Notes: generated from the letters alone by a model not told the origin. DNA of 23,703 nucleotides from Eisenbergiella sp963559585 (GCA_963559585.1 CAUWLJ010000051.1:1-23703), one strand, 5' to 3'; shown: positions 14,761 through 22,545, counted from the first letter of the stretch. Translations and numbers: made by a program.

Positions 14761-15696
14761 TCATCTCCTGTCCGTATATTTTCGCGGTGTCGTTCCTGTG
14801 TATTTCCGAAACGTTTTAATAAAATAGCTGGTATCGTTAAAGCCGCAGCGGTAAGCAGTCTCCGTGATGGAAAGCTCCTCCCGGGTCAGCAGATAGCAGG
14901 CCTGCTCGATCCTGTAATAGTTCAGATAATCCATGGGCGTGCGGTGCAGGAAGGTGCGGAAGCACCGGCAGAAATATTTGGGGCTCATGCCCGCCTCTTT
15001 TGACAGATCTTCCAATGTGACCGGTTCGGCATAGTGAGCCGAAATATACTCCAAAACGGGTTTCAACGCGTCGGTTTTGTGGAAAAACCGCCGGTCAGTC
15101 TCCACAGTCTGTGTATAAAATTCCCCTTCAAAAAGAAAACCGAAAAATTCATAGAGAGCCCCCAGGGTGAGCAGCTCGCTTCCGGCGTGGGGATAGCGCA
15201 GGGCAGTGCAGAGCCTGTCGGCGGCATTCATCAGAGCGGCTGAAGAAGCGGTGCGGGAAGCTGCTTGTACCTGTAAGGCGGAGGAGTGATCCGTCTGCCT
15301 GGAAGCGGCCTGACAGGTTATGGGCGGTTCGGCGGCGGGGAAATAATGGCAGAGCCGGATCTGGTGGCGTGTCATCAGGCGCAGGTAGCGTTTGCAGGCA
15401 TCCGTATGGGACAGCAGACTGGGATCGAAAACCACGCATTCATAGACGCAGTGCTCCGGCTCACCTCCGTGGATCACACCGTCGTCGATCAGGATCATAT
15501 CGCCCTCCTGGGCCAGGATTTCCTGGGAATCCAGAAAAAGCTTCAGAAAGCCGCTGCGGATGCGGATGATTTCCATTTCCTTATGCCAGTGGAAGGGCAT
15601 ATGATAGCGGGGATGCCGCTCTGATACATGGTAGAAGGCGATAGGAAAGTCGGGAGAGCCGTGATTGATTTTTTCGTTGTAATCCAGATAGTGCAT
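14761..15696 (-). CDS. AraC-family transcriptional regulator of the fucose genes
   Basis: 311-residue AraC/XylS regulator. The N-terminal cupin-like sensor contains FHWHKEMEIIRIRSGFLKLF near residues 35-54. An Ala/Ser/Gln-rich linker near residues 125-160 is low in complexity and unusually long for the family. The C-terminal double helix-turn-helix includes VTLEDLSKEAGMSPKYFCRCF and SITETAYRCGFNDTSYFIKTF and ends with the usual GTTPRKYTDRR. The ATG at 15696 has AAAGGAATT upstream. It is divergent from fucI, with interleaved promoters, so control of fucI-kinase is likely, probably with L-fucose or a metabolite as inducer. Function of the domains is well supported; the regulon is inferred. The 81-base gap to ptuB (14680-14760) holds no gene and only a weak GTCT/AGAC hairpin. 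Confidence 0.92.
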   Translation of the reverse strand: MHYLDYNEKINHGSPDFPIAFYHVSERHPRYHMPFHWHKEMEIIRIRSGFLKLFLDSQEILAQEGDMILIDDGVIHGGEPEHCVYECVVFDPSLLSHTDACKRYLRLMTRHQIRLCHYFPAAEPPITCQAASRQTDHSSALQVQAASRTASSAALMNAADRLCTALRYPHAGSELLTLGALYEFFGFLFEGEFYTQTVETDRRFFHKTDALKPVLEYISAHYAEPVTLEDLSKEAGMSPKYFCRCFRTFLHRTPMDYLNYYRIEQACYLLTREELSITETAYRCGFNDTSYFIKTFRKYTGTTPRKYTDRR

Positions 15697-15810
15697 AGGG
15701 AATTCCTTTCCGGCCGGACGCAGGGAACGGTTGCTGCACCGCCCGCCTTTGCTGCTGTCTGCTGAGGGGATGCGGACAGAGCAAAGGTGAATATTGTTAT
15801 ATTTTTTGCC

Positions 15811-15840
15811 ATTATATCACAGGAAAACAGCGGGAGGCAA
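15811..15840 (-). promoter_or_regulatory. Putative promoter of the fucose araC-type regulator
   Basis: Read on the minus strand: TTGCCT (-35, 15840-15835), an 18-base spacer and TATAAT (-10, 15816-15811). The leader to the ATG would be about 105 bases. Confidence 0.6.
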
Positions 15841-15849
15841 TGTTATACT
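15841..15849 (+). promoter_or_regulatory. Putative extended -10 promoter of fucI
   Basis: TGTTATACT is an extended -10 element (TG plus TATACT at 15844-15849) without a good -35, as expected for an activator-dependent promoter. It directly abuts the -35 box of the divergent regulator (15835-15840). The leader of about 120 bases holds AGACTG/CAGTCT (15873-15878 with 15895-15900) as a possible hairpin. Confidence 0.5.
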
Positions 15850-15978
15850 GACCATAACCGGAAGAAGCTTTGAGACTGTTGTTAGTGTTCACTGCAGTCT
15901 TAGAGGCTCGCTTCCAAAAGGCGGAACAGTATCATTCAGGCGATGCGGAAGCAAGGCGGAAAAAGGAGGAAATGGGAA

Positions 15979-17772
15979 ATGGCAGAAAACAGGTATGTGG
16001 GAGAGTATCCGGTAATCGGAATCCGGCCGACCATCGACGGCAGAAGGGGATATTTGAAGGTAAGGGAGTCTCTGGAGGAGCAGACCATGAATATGGCCAG
16101 GGCGGCGGCCCGGCTTTTTGAGGAGAACCTGCGCTATTCCAATGGAGAGCCGGTGAAGGTGGTGATCGCGGACACTACCATCGGACGTGTGGGGGAGGCG
16201 GCAGCCTGCGCGGATAAGTTCCGCAGAGCGGGCGTCGACATTACCCTCACCGTAACCCCCTGCTGGTGCTACGGTGCGGAGACCATGGACATGGATCCTA
16301 AGACCATCAAGGGCGTATGGGGCTTTAACGGAACGGAGCGTCCCGGCGCGGTATATCTGGCCAGTGTGCTGGCTACCCATGCACAGAAAGGGCTGCCTGC
16401 TTTCGGCATTTACGGACACGATGTGCAGGAGGCGGACGATACCAGTATACCGGAGGATGTAGTGGAGAAGCTGCTCCGCTTCGGACGTGCCGCTGTGGCG
16501 GTGGCTACCATGAGAGGCAAGTCCTATCTGCAGATCGGTTCCATCTGTATGGGGATCGGCGGCTCCATCATTGACCCCGCTTTTATTGAAGAGTATCTGG
16601 GAATGCGTGTGGAGTCTGTGGACGAGGTGGAGATCATCCGCCGCATGACCGAGGGCATTTACGATCAGGCAGAGTTTGAGAAGGCTCTGGCCTGGACGAA
16701 GGAAAACTGTATCGAGGGCTTTGACAAGAACCCTGAGGCGGTTCAGAAGACAAGGGAACAGAAGGATGCGGACTGGGAGTTCGTGGTAAAGATGATGTGC
16801 ATTATCAAGGATCTGATGAACGGCAATCCCAACCTTCCAGAAGGACGGGAGGAGGAGATGGTGGGCCACAATGCCATAGCCGCAGGCTTCCAGGGTCAGA
16901 GACAGTGGACGGACTTCTATCCCAACTGTGATTTCCCTGAAGCCATGCTGAATACCTCCTTCGACTGGAACGGAGCCAGAGAACCTTATGTGCTTGCCAC
17001 GGAGAACGATGTGCTCAACGGGCTGGGAATGCTTTTTATGAAGCTTCTGACCAACCGGGCGCAGATTTTCGCGGACGTGCGCACCTACTGGAGCCCTGAG
17101 GCAGTGAAAAAGGCCGCCGGTTATGAGCTGGAGGGCGTGGCGAAGGAAGCGGGCGGCTTTATCCATCTGATCAATTCCGGCGCGGCCTGTCTGGACGCCT
17201 GCGGCCAGGCAAAGGATGGGGATGGGAACGGCGTGATGAAGCCCTGGTATGAGGTGACCCGGGAGGACCAGAAGGCGATCATGGACGCCACCACCTGGAA
17301 TGAGGCGGATTTCGGCTATTTCAGAGGCGGCGGTTACTCCTCCAGATTCCTTACCGAGGCGCAGATGCCCGTCACCATGATCCGTCTGAATCTGGTAAAA
17401 GGCCTTGGCCCGGTGCTCCAGATCGCGGAAGGCTGGACGGTGAAGCTGCCGGAGGAAGTGTCTGATAAGCTGTGGAAGCGCACCGACTACACCTGGCCCT
17501 GCACCTGGTTTGCACCCCGCACCACAGGAAAGGGCGCTTTTGCCACCGCCTACGATGTGATGAACAACTGGGGAGCCAACCACGGAGCCATCAGCTACGG
17601 CCATATCGGCGCGGATCTGATCACCATGTGCTCCATGCTGAGAATCCCTGTGAGCATGCACAATGTACCTGAGGAAAAGATTTTCCGCCCGGCGGCATGG
17701 AACGCCTTCGGCATGGATAAGGAAGGCCAGGATTACCGCGCATGTGCGGCCTACGGCCCCCTGTATAAATAA
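15979..17772 (+). CDS. fucI: L-fucose isomerase
   Basis: Cytosolic ketol isomerase converting L-fucose to L-fuculose (and D-arabinose to D-ribulose), the first step of fucose breakdown. The 597-residue length matches FucI. Recognised segments include YPVIGIRPTIDGRRG at the N-terminus, TPCWCYGAETMDM, GVWGFNGTERPGAVYLA and FAPRTTGKGAFATAYDVMNN. Glu342 (ATENDV) and Asp366 (FADVRTYW) are 24 residues apart, as are the metal-binding Glu337 and Asp361 of E. coli FucI; His535 in NHGAISYG is the likely third ligand. The ATG at 15979 is chosen because AGGAGG lies nine bases upstream. A sugar kinase gene follows, separated by two hairpins. No aldolase or dehydrogenase of the pathway is in the window. 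Confidence 0.96.
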   Translation: MAENRYVGEYPVIGIRPTIDGRRGYLKVRESLEEQTMNMARAAARLFEENLRYSNGEPVKVVIADTTIGRVGEAAACADKFRRAGVDITLTVTPCWCYGAETMDMDPKTIKGVWGFNGTERPGAVYLASVLATHAQKGLPAFGIYGHDVQEADDTSIPEDVVEKLLRFGRAAVAVATMRGKSYLQIGSICMGIGGSIIDPAFIEEYLGMRVESVDEVEIIRRMTEGIYDQAEFEKALAWTKENCIEGFDKNPEAVQKTREQKDADWEFVVKMMCIIKDLMNGNPNLPEGREEEMVGHNAIAAGFQGQRQWTDFYPNCDFPEAMLNTSFDWNGAREPYVLATENDVLNGLGMLFMKLLTNRAQIFADVRTYWSPEAVKKAAGYELEGVAKEAGGFIHLINSGAACLDACGQAKDGDGNGVMKPWYEVTREDQKAIMDATTWNEADFGYFRGGGYSSRFLTEAQMPVTMIRLNLVKGLGPVLQIAEGWTVKLPEEVSDKLWKRTDYTWPCTWFAPRTTGKGAFATAYDVMNNWGANHGAISYGHIGADLITMCSMLRIPVSMHNVPEEKIFRPAAWNAFGMDKEGQDYRACAAYGPLYK

Positions 17773-17795
17773 GCTGACTGACAGATAGGGACGGC

Positions 17796-17862
17796 TGTTT
17801 GTGCCGGAGCGTCACAAACACATTCCGGGCATCCGGGAAACTGCAAATGCGTTTTCCGGATG
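17796..17862 (+). promoter_or_regulatory. Tandem hairpins between fucI and the kinase gene
   Basis: First: TGTTTGTG (17796-17803), a 9-base loop, CACAAACA (17813-17820), 8 bp perfect. Second: CATCCGGGAAA (17830-17840), an 11-base loop, TTTTCCGGATG (17852-17862), 11 bp with one G-T wobble, followed by pyrimidine-rich TCTCTGTCTCTT. They fill the 124-base gap and could lower kinase expression relative to the isomerase or stabilise the fucI transcript. Confidence 0.6.
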
Positions 17863-17896
17863 TCTCTGTCTCTTACGCTCTGGAATGGAGAGGAAG

Positions 17897-19393
17897 ATGG
17901 AGAAAAAAAGATTACTTGCCGTTGATCTTGGCGCTTCCAGCGGCAGAGTGATGCTGGGCGGGTTCGACGGAGAGAAAATTGAATTGAAGGAGCTTCACCG
18001 TTTTTCCAACGATCCGGTGCTCCTGGGCGGGACGATGTACTGGGATTTCCTGCGCCTTTTTCATGAAATCAAGCAGGGACTGGTGAAAGCAAAGCCATAC
18101 GGAAGGCTCCACAGCATCAGCGTGGACACCTGGGGGGTAGATTTCGGCCTGCTGGACGAGGCGGGTAATCTTTTGGAGAATCCCGTCCATTACAGAGACG
18201 GCCGTGTGCAGGGAATGCTGGAAGAAGGCTTTGAAAGGATTGACAGGGACCGGTTTTATCAGATCACCGGGAACCAGTTCATGGAGATTAATACCGCATT
18301 CCAGCTTCTCTCCCTGACCTTAAAACGCCCCTCCCTTCTGGAGCGTGCGGACAGCCTTCTGCTGATGCCGGATCTGTTCCATTATTTTCTGTGCGGAAAA
18401 AAGTGCAGTGAATACTCCATTGCTTCCACCACCCAGCTTCTGGACGCCCGGTCCCGGGAATGGTCGAGAGAGGTGACAGGGGCATTGGGGCTTCCGGACA
18501 GGCTGCTGCAGCCGGTGACAAAAAGCGGTACGCCCCTTGGGCCGCTTCGGAAAGAGCTCTGTGAGGAGCTTGGCCTGGAGGCCGTGCAGGTAATTGCAGG
18601 GGCCGGACACGATACCCAGTGTGCCCTTGCGGCGGTCCCGGTGGAGGGGACAAAGACCGGATGCGGCCTGTCGGGCTCCTTTATTTTCATTAGCTGCGGA
18701 ACCTGGAGCCTGTTCGGGACGGAAATTCCGGAACCCATCATCAACCGAAAGAGTGCCGCTTACAACATCACCAATGAGGGCGGCGTGGGCGGCAGGATCA
18801 GCTTCCTGAAAAACATCATCGGTCTGTGGCTGATCCAGGAAAGCCGCAGGCAGTGGATCCGTGAGGGAAAGGAGTACGGCTTCGGCGAGCTGGAGAAGCT
18901 GGCGGAAAAGGAGCCTCCCCTTCGCTCCCTGATCGATCCGGACGCGCCGGAATTCACACCTGCGGGAGATATTCCGGGCAGAATCCGTGCCTTCTGTGAG
19001 CGCACCGGCCAGCCTGTCCCGGAGACGGAGGGCCAGATCGTGCGCTGCATCAATGAAAGTCTGGCTTTGAAATACCGCATGGCGCTGGAGGAGATTCAGG
19101 ACTGCACCGGTGAGGAGTACCCCGTGATCCACATGGTGGGCGGCGGTACGCAGAGTGCCCTCCTGTGCCGGTTTACGGCCAATGCCTGCGGCAGGCCGGT
19201 ATATGCCGGTCCTGTGGAAGCCACGGTGTACGGCAACATCGCGGTGCAGCTTATGGCGGACGGCTCCATCACCGCTTTGGAAGAAGCGCGCCGGATCGTG
19301 GCCCGGTCGGAGCAGATCCGCAGATTCGATCCACAGGACGGGGCGCTGTGGGAAGAGGCATACTGCCGGTATCGTGACAAGATTTCGCATTAA
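17897..19393 (+). CDS. FGGY-family sugar kinase, RhaB-like; probable L-fuculokinase
   Basis: ATP-dependent sugar kinase, 498 residues, of the rhamnulokinase branch of the FGGY family. The first phosphate motif is DLGASSGRVMLG at residues 10-21. SVDTWGVDFG includes Asp82, and GAGHDTQCALAAVP carries Asp239, in the position of the catalytic base of RhaB. The second nucleotide-binding region is VIHMVGGGTQSALLC followed by GPVEATVYGN. By context behind fucI it should phosphorylate L-fuculose to L-fuculose-1-phosphate, although the sequence looks more like L-rhamnulose kinase; no rhamnose isomerase is present. ATG 17897 is chosen over 17885 because of GGAG spacing and alignment of the N-terminus. 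The stop codon overlaps that of the convergent MATE gene by four bases. Confidence 0.88.
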   Translation: MEKKRLLAVDLGASSGRVMLGGFDGEKIELKELHRFSNDPVLLGGTMYWDFLRLFHEIKQGLVKAKPYGRLHSISVDTWGVDFGLLDEAGNLLENPVHYRDGRVQGMLEEGFERIDRDRFYQITGNQFMEINTAFQLLSLTLKRPSLLERADSLLLMPDLFHYFLCGKKCSEYSIASTTQLLDARSREWSREVTGALGLPDRLLQPVTKSGTPLGPLRKELCEELGLEAVQVIAGAGHDTQCALAAVPVEGTKTGCGLSGSFIFISCGTWSLFGTEIPEPIINRKSAAYNITNEGGVGGRISFLKNIIGLWLIQESRRQWIREGKEYGFGELEKLAEKEPPLRSLIDPDAPEFTPAGDIPGRIRAFCERTGQPVPETEGQIVRCINESLALKYRMALEEIQDCTGEEYPVIHMVGGGTQSALLCRFTANACGRPVYAGPVEATVYGNIAVQLMADGSITALEEARRIVARSEQIRRFDPQDGALWEEAYCRYRDKISH

Positions 19394-20721
19394 TATCCAT
19401 ATTTCCTTCGGTATCTGCCAAACATAATAAGAGACAGGCAGACTGCGGCAAGCTCTGCGGCAGGTGTGGCAAACCACGCGCCCGTTATGCCGAAGAATGC
19501 GGGAAGCATCAGCATGGCGATTACCATAAATACAAAGGAGCGTGAAAAAGCAAGCACTGCCGAAATCACCCCGTTGGATAAGGCCGTAAACATTCCGCTG
19601 GCAAAAATATTAAATCCGATAAAGATAAGGGCGAGGGAGCAGATGCGGTTCCCTGTAACCGCCAGATCATATACCGGGTTGTCCGGGCGGGCAAAAACGG
19701 ACACCAGCGGTTTGGTGACGGCCAGAGAAACAGCCAGGGTTAAGGCGGCGGTCACACTGATAATTTTTATGCTCATGCGTATCAGCTTTTTCAGCTTCCC
19801 GTGGTTCTGTCCGCCATAGTAAAAACTGATCATGGGCGCAATCCCATAGGAATAGCCGGTATAAAGAGAAGTGGCGAACATCAGCACATACATGATGATA
19901 GTAATGGCTGCCACGCCGTTTTCCCCTGCGTATTCCAGCATTGTCCGGTTGAACATCATGGTGACGATGCCCGTTACCAATGCGGACGCCATTTCTGAGC
20001 TGCCATTGGCGATGGCTTCCCACAGGGTTTTTCTGCGCCACACCGGTTTTACAAAATGAAGCAGGCTGTTTTTTCTGGAAAACAGTATGAGGCCCGCCGC
20101 CGCCGTGACGGAATACCCTAAACCGGTGGCCGCAGCCGCCCCTGCAATTCCCATATCAAGTACGGCGATCAGGACATAATCAAGGATCATGTTCAACACG
20201 CCGCCGGTAATGGAGCAGATCATGGAAAGGCTTGACCTTCCGGAAGCGATCATATAAAGGGTAAAGTTATTCATCAGCAGGATGGGAATTGTGAAGATCA
20301 GATAGCGGCTTAAATAATCATGGCAATAGCCGGATACAATCGGCGAAAGGTCCATGCTTTCAAATATTCCGTCCATGACAAGATAACCCAAAACGGACAT
20401 GATAAGCCCTGCAATCACGTTTACAAGGATCAGAAAGGAGAAGTCCTCGTTTGCTTCCACCGCTTTCCCCTCTCCGGCCTTCCGCATAATGACGGCGCTT
20501 CCGCCTGTGGCAAGCATGGTGGAGACAGCGGTTACCAGAGAAATGACGGGAGCGGTCAGATTAACTGCGGATAACGCGTCCGTTCCGAGCAGATTCGATA
20601 CAAACAGACCGTCCACCATTGTATAAAAGGACATGAATATTGTCATAACGATGGTGGGGACGGCAAATTTCAAGACATTTTTTAATGTTACCGGGCGGCT
20701 GTATGCAGTTTCGTTTGGCAT
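19390..20721 (-). CDS. MATE-family multidrug/cation efflux transporter
   Basis: Inner-membrane antiporter of the MATE family, 443 residues, normal length, with about 12 hydrophobic segments in two repeats. Typical features are FAVPTIVMTIFMSFYTMVDG near residues 14-33, NLLGTDALSAVNLTAP in the first repeat, MIASGRSSLSMICSITGGVLN after the third helix pair (core residues ASGRSSLSM), and GIAPMISFYYGGQNHGK in the second repeat. It is expected to export cationic drugs or metabolites using an ion gradient. AAGGAGGA lies nine bases before the ATG. Its promoter contains a MerR operator and the divergent neighbour is a MerR/GyrI-like regulator, so drug-induced expression is likely. The stop overlaps the kinase stop on the other strand. 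Confidence 0.94.
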   Translation of the reverse strand: MPNETAYSRPVTLKNVLKFAVPTIVMTIFMSFYTMVDGLFVSNLLGTDALSAVNLTAPVISLVTAVSTMLATGGSAVIMRKAGEGKAVEANEDFSFLILVNVIAGLIMSVLGYLVMDGIFESMDLSPIVSGYCHDYLSRYLIFTIPILLMNNFTLYMIASGRSSLSMICSITGGVLNMILDYVLIAVLDMGIAGAAAATGLGYSVTAAAGLILFSRKNSLLHFVKPVWRRKTLWEAIANGSSEMASALVTGIVTMMFNRTMLEYAGENGVAAITIIMYVLMFATSLYTGYSYGIAPMISFYYGGQNHGKLKKLIRMSIKIISVTAALTLAVSLAVTKPLVSVFARPDNPVYDLAVTGNRICSLALIFIGFNIFASGMFTALSNGVISAVLAFSRSFVFMVIAMLMLPAFFGITGAWFATPAAELAAVCLSLIMFGRYRRKYGY

Positions 20722-20736
20722 AAATAAAAGTCCTCC

Positions 20737-20765
20737 TTGCTTTTTTACTGTACATTTCGTATCAT
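20737..20765 (+). promoter_or_regulatory. Putative promoter of the merR-type gene
   Basis: TTGCTT (20737-20742), a 17-base spacer and TATCAT (20760-20765). It overlaps the -10 of the divergent MATE promoter, and transcription would begin inside the operator, which would give autoregulation. The leader before ATG 20807 is about 35 bases and includes AGGGGG (20791-20796) as ribosome binding site. Confidence 0.5.
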
Positions 20766-20791
20766 AAACCGTACAGTAACAGTACGGTCAA
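20761..20791 (-). promoter_or_regulatory. MATE promoter with a 19-bp spacer, MerR-activated type
   Basis: On the minus strand: TTGACC (-35, 20791-20786), exactly 19 bases, then TATGAT (-10, 20766-20761). Sigma-70-type promoters normally have 17 bp; an overlong 19-bp spacer filled with a dyad is the hallmark of promoters that MerR-family proteins activate by untwisting the DNA. Confidence 0.8.
20768..20788. promoter_or_regulatory. MerR-type operator (inverted repeat)
   Basis: ACCGTAC (20768-20774) and GTACGGT (20782-20788) are exact inverted repeats around a seven-base centre that is itself nearly symmetric (AGTAACA). The 21-bp dyad lies within the MATE promoter spacer and overlaps its -35 by three bases. 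Predicted binding site of the regulator at 20807. Confidence 0.8.
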
Positions 20792-20806
20792 GGGGGATTT
20801 TTAAGA

Positions 20807-21628
20807 ATGCTGAAGGAAAAAAATACACTGTTTACCATAGGGCAGTTCGCAGCCCTTCATGAGATCAATAAAAAGACTTTGATGTGGTATGACGAAATCG
20901 GTTTGCTGAAGCCTTCCTGTATGAAGGAAAACGGCTATCGGTATTACAGCTACCAGCAAAGTGCGGCTCTGGAAACAATTCTGATGCTGCGGGAGCTGAA
21001 TGTATCTTTGGATGAAATCAAACGTTTTATGGAAGAGCGTACCATTGATAATTTTGCTTCTCTGCTGCAGGAAAAAATCGCAGAAATAAATCAAACAATT
21101 TCCCATCTGAAAGCTGTTCAAAAAATCCTGATGAACCAGCAGCGGGATATGGATATGCTGCGCTCTCTGGATGCTGCAGAGATCAGCCTTGTAGAAAAGC
21201 CGGGCCGCTATCTGGTGGCCGTTGCTACGGCCGGGAACCTGTCGTCTGAACAGGAAATTGAACGGGTTATTTCTGAAACAAAAAAATACCGGCTTCGCCG
21301 CCTGCACGACGCTTCCTACGGTTCTATGCTTCCGGTGGAGCATTTGTACCAGGGGAAATTTGACGAATACACAGCCCTGTATATTGAAATGCCTTTCCCT
21401 GTCTCCAAAAAAGGACTGCATCTGCAGCCTGCCGGAACATATCTAAGGGCCTTCTGCAAAGGGGATTGGGACAGGCTTCCCGGAAGATACAAAGAAATCC
21501 TTGCCTATGCAAAAAGGCAGGGATTGACTTTGTGCGGCTATGCTTATGAAACGGGGATCAACGAGCTGGTAATTGACAGTATGGACGATTATATCACTCA
21601 AATTGAAATCCCCATCAAGCAGGAATAG
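20807..21628 (+). CDS. MerR-family regulator with GyrI-like effector domain
   Basis: 273-residue transcriptional regulator of the multidrug-sensing (BmrR-like) MerR group. Residues 8-75 form the winged helix: FTIGQFAALHEINKKTLMWY, DEIGLLKP and NGYRYYSYQQ. Residues 80-115 are a coiled-coil dimerisation helix (LLQEKIAEINQTISHLKAVQ). From about 120 to the end lies a GyrI-like ligand-binding domain, with EKPGRYLVAV and ending in DSMDDYITQIEIPIKQE. It has no cysteine cluster of the metal-sensing MerR type, which favours an organic ligand. It is divergent from the MATE pump and the shared promoter holds a matching operator, so it should activate the pump when a drug-like ligand binds. Good confidence in family and target; ligand unknown. 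Confidence 0.93.
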   Translation: MLKEKNTLFTIGQFAALHEINKKTLMWYDEIGLLKPSCMKENGYRYYSYQQSAALETILMLRELNVSLDEIKRFMEERTIDNFASLLQEKIAEINQTISHLKAVQKILMNQQRDMDMLRSLDAAEISLVEKPGRYLVAVATAGNLSSEQEIERVISETKKYRLRRLHDASYGSMLPVEHLYQGKFDEYTALYIEMPFPVSKKGLHLQPAGTYLRAFCKGDWDRLPGRYKEILAYAKRQGLTLCGYAYETGINELVIDSMDDYITQIEIPIKQE

Positions 21629-21641
21629 CGGCTGCGCGTTT

Positions 21642-21674
21642 GAAAAAAGCTTCGGGCTCAGAATCAGACAAGCT
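21642..21674 (-). terminator. Possible terminator of the acyltransferase gene
   Basis: On the minus strand AGCTT (21674-21670) and AAGCT (21652-21648) form a short stem around a 17-base loop that includes the stop codon, followed by TTTTT. The stem is only 5 bp, so support is weak. It also separates the convergent merR-type gene, which ends at 21628. Confidence 0.35.
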
Positions 21675-22398
21675 CCTTATTCTTAAAATACATTTCCTGA
21701 ATCCGTTCCAGCGTAATATCAGAGAGCCGTCTGCGATCCTCCCTGGAAAGCTGCTCCATGAAAATAGGCTCGCCGTACTCGATCACAACATGTGCTTTTT
21801 TGATTTTGGGAAAATGATCTTCAAAAATGGCGGAGGCATTGTTCAGGGCGATGGGGACAATGGGACAGCCGCTTTTTTCCGCGATCTTGAAGCTCCCGGC
21901 ATGAAAAGGCAGAAAGGTGTCTGCCGTCTTGTTGCGGGTTCCCTCGGGGAAGATGCAGATGGAGATGCCGCTTTTTACCTTATCGACGGCGGTAAGGATG
22001 GTTTTCGCCCCCTGCTTGATGTTATCCCGATCCAGGAACAGGCAGTGCAGATTACGCATCCAGCTGGACAGAAGGGGGATCTTCTCCATCTCCACCTTCG
22101 CCACATAACCGGTGGGCCTGGGAACCCGCACATAGGTCATGAGAATATCAAAAAAACTCCGGTGGTTGCCGATGTAGAGCACGGCCCTGTCCCTGGGAAC
22201 CCTCTCCTCGCCGATGTAGGTGATCTTCGTCCCGGCGGCGCGCAGGCAGAGACGGAATGCCCAGTTCACAATAGCCAGGCTGCTTCGGTTCTTTACGTCC
22301 ATATTGAATTTGCCGATGATCCACTCAGCGATTAGAAGCGGGATGCTGAGAATGAGGAAAAGGATCACGATTGCGGCGACACAGATGAAACGGATCAT
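21664..22398 (-). CDS. plsC: 1-acyl-sn-glycerol-3-phosphate acyltransferase (PlsC type)
   Basis: Membrane-bound acyltransferase that acylates lysophosphatidic acid to phosphatidic acid in phospholipid synthesis. It has 244 residues, normal for PlsC. An N-terminal hydrophobic helix (residues 2-27) anchors it. The catalytic HX4D motif is NHRSFFD, with His79 and Asp84, and the glycerol-phosphate-binding motif FPEGTR is at residues 150-155; PIVPIALNN follows as the usual fourth block. The ATG at 22398 is chosen because AAGGAAGG precedes it and the predicted promoter lies between it and the longer open frame that starts at 22545. The leader of about 80 bases is structured. Neighbours give no pathway link, so this is probably a housekeeping gene. 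Confidence 0.92.
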   Translation of the reverse strand: MIRFICVAAIVILFLILSIPLLIAEWIIGKFNMDVKNRSSLAIVNWAFRLCLRAAGTKITYIGEERVPRDRAVLYIGNHRSFFDILMTYVRVPRPTGYVAKVEMEKIPLLSSWMRNLHCLFLDRDNIKQGAKTILTAVDKVKSGISICIFPEGTRNKTADTFLPFHAGSFKIAEKSGCPIVPIALNNASAIFEDHFPKIKKAHVVIEYGEPIFMEQLSREDRRRLSDITLERIQEMYFKNKELV

Positions 22399-22433
22399 TT
22401 TGAAATACCTTCCTTTATTCAAAAAATAGAGGT

Positions 22434-22475
22434 CTGTCCGGGGAACCTGCGGATTGCGGCAGTGCTTTCGGACAG
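22434..22475 (-). promoter_or_regulatory. Structured leader of the acyltransferase gene
   Basis: On the minus strand CTGTCCG (22475-22469) pairs with CGGACAG (22440-22434), and CTGC/GCAG (22462-22459 with 22450-22447) forms an inner stem. The fold starts four bases after the predicted transcription start and ends about 20 bases before the ribosome binding site. It matches no riboswitch I recognise. On the plus strand the same stem is followed by T6 and could be a terminator, but no plus-strand gene precedes it. Confidence 0.4.
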
Positions 22476-22485
22476 CGCCTTTTTT

Positions 22486-22514
22486 AGTATATACCACAGA
22501 GAATGGGGGCGCAA
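22486..22514 (-). promoter_or_regulatory. Putative promoter of the acyltransferase gene
   Basis: Minus strand: TTGCGC (-35, 22514-22509), a 17-base spacer and TATACT (-10, 22491-22486). It places the transcript start near 22479 and excludes the longer open frame as the coding start. Confidence 0.6.
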
Positions 22515-22545
22515 TATGCTGTTCCCTGTTATGGGAGTTTCGCAC

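Noticed and set aside
15889..17661. 590-codon minus-strand open frame opposite fucI
   Set aside because: Antisense shadow of a certain L-fucose isomerase; no recognisable domain or ribosome binding site.
22398..22545. N-terminal extension of the acyltransferase starting at 22545
   Set aside because: The predicted promoter and structured leader lie inside it, and the extension has no family similarity.
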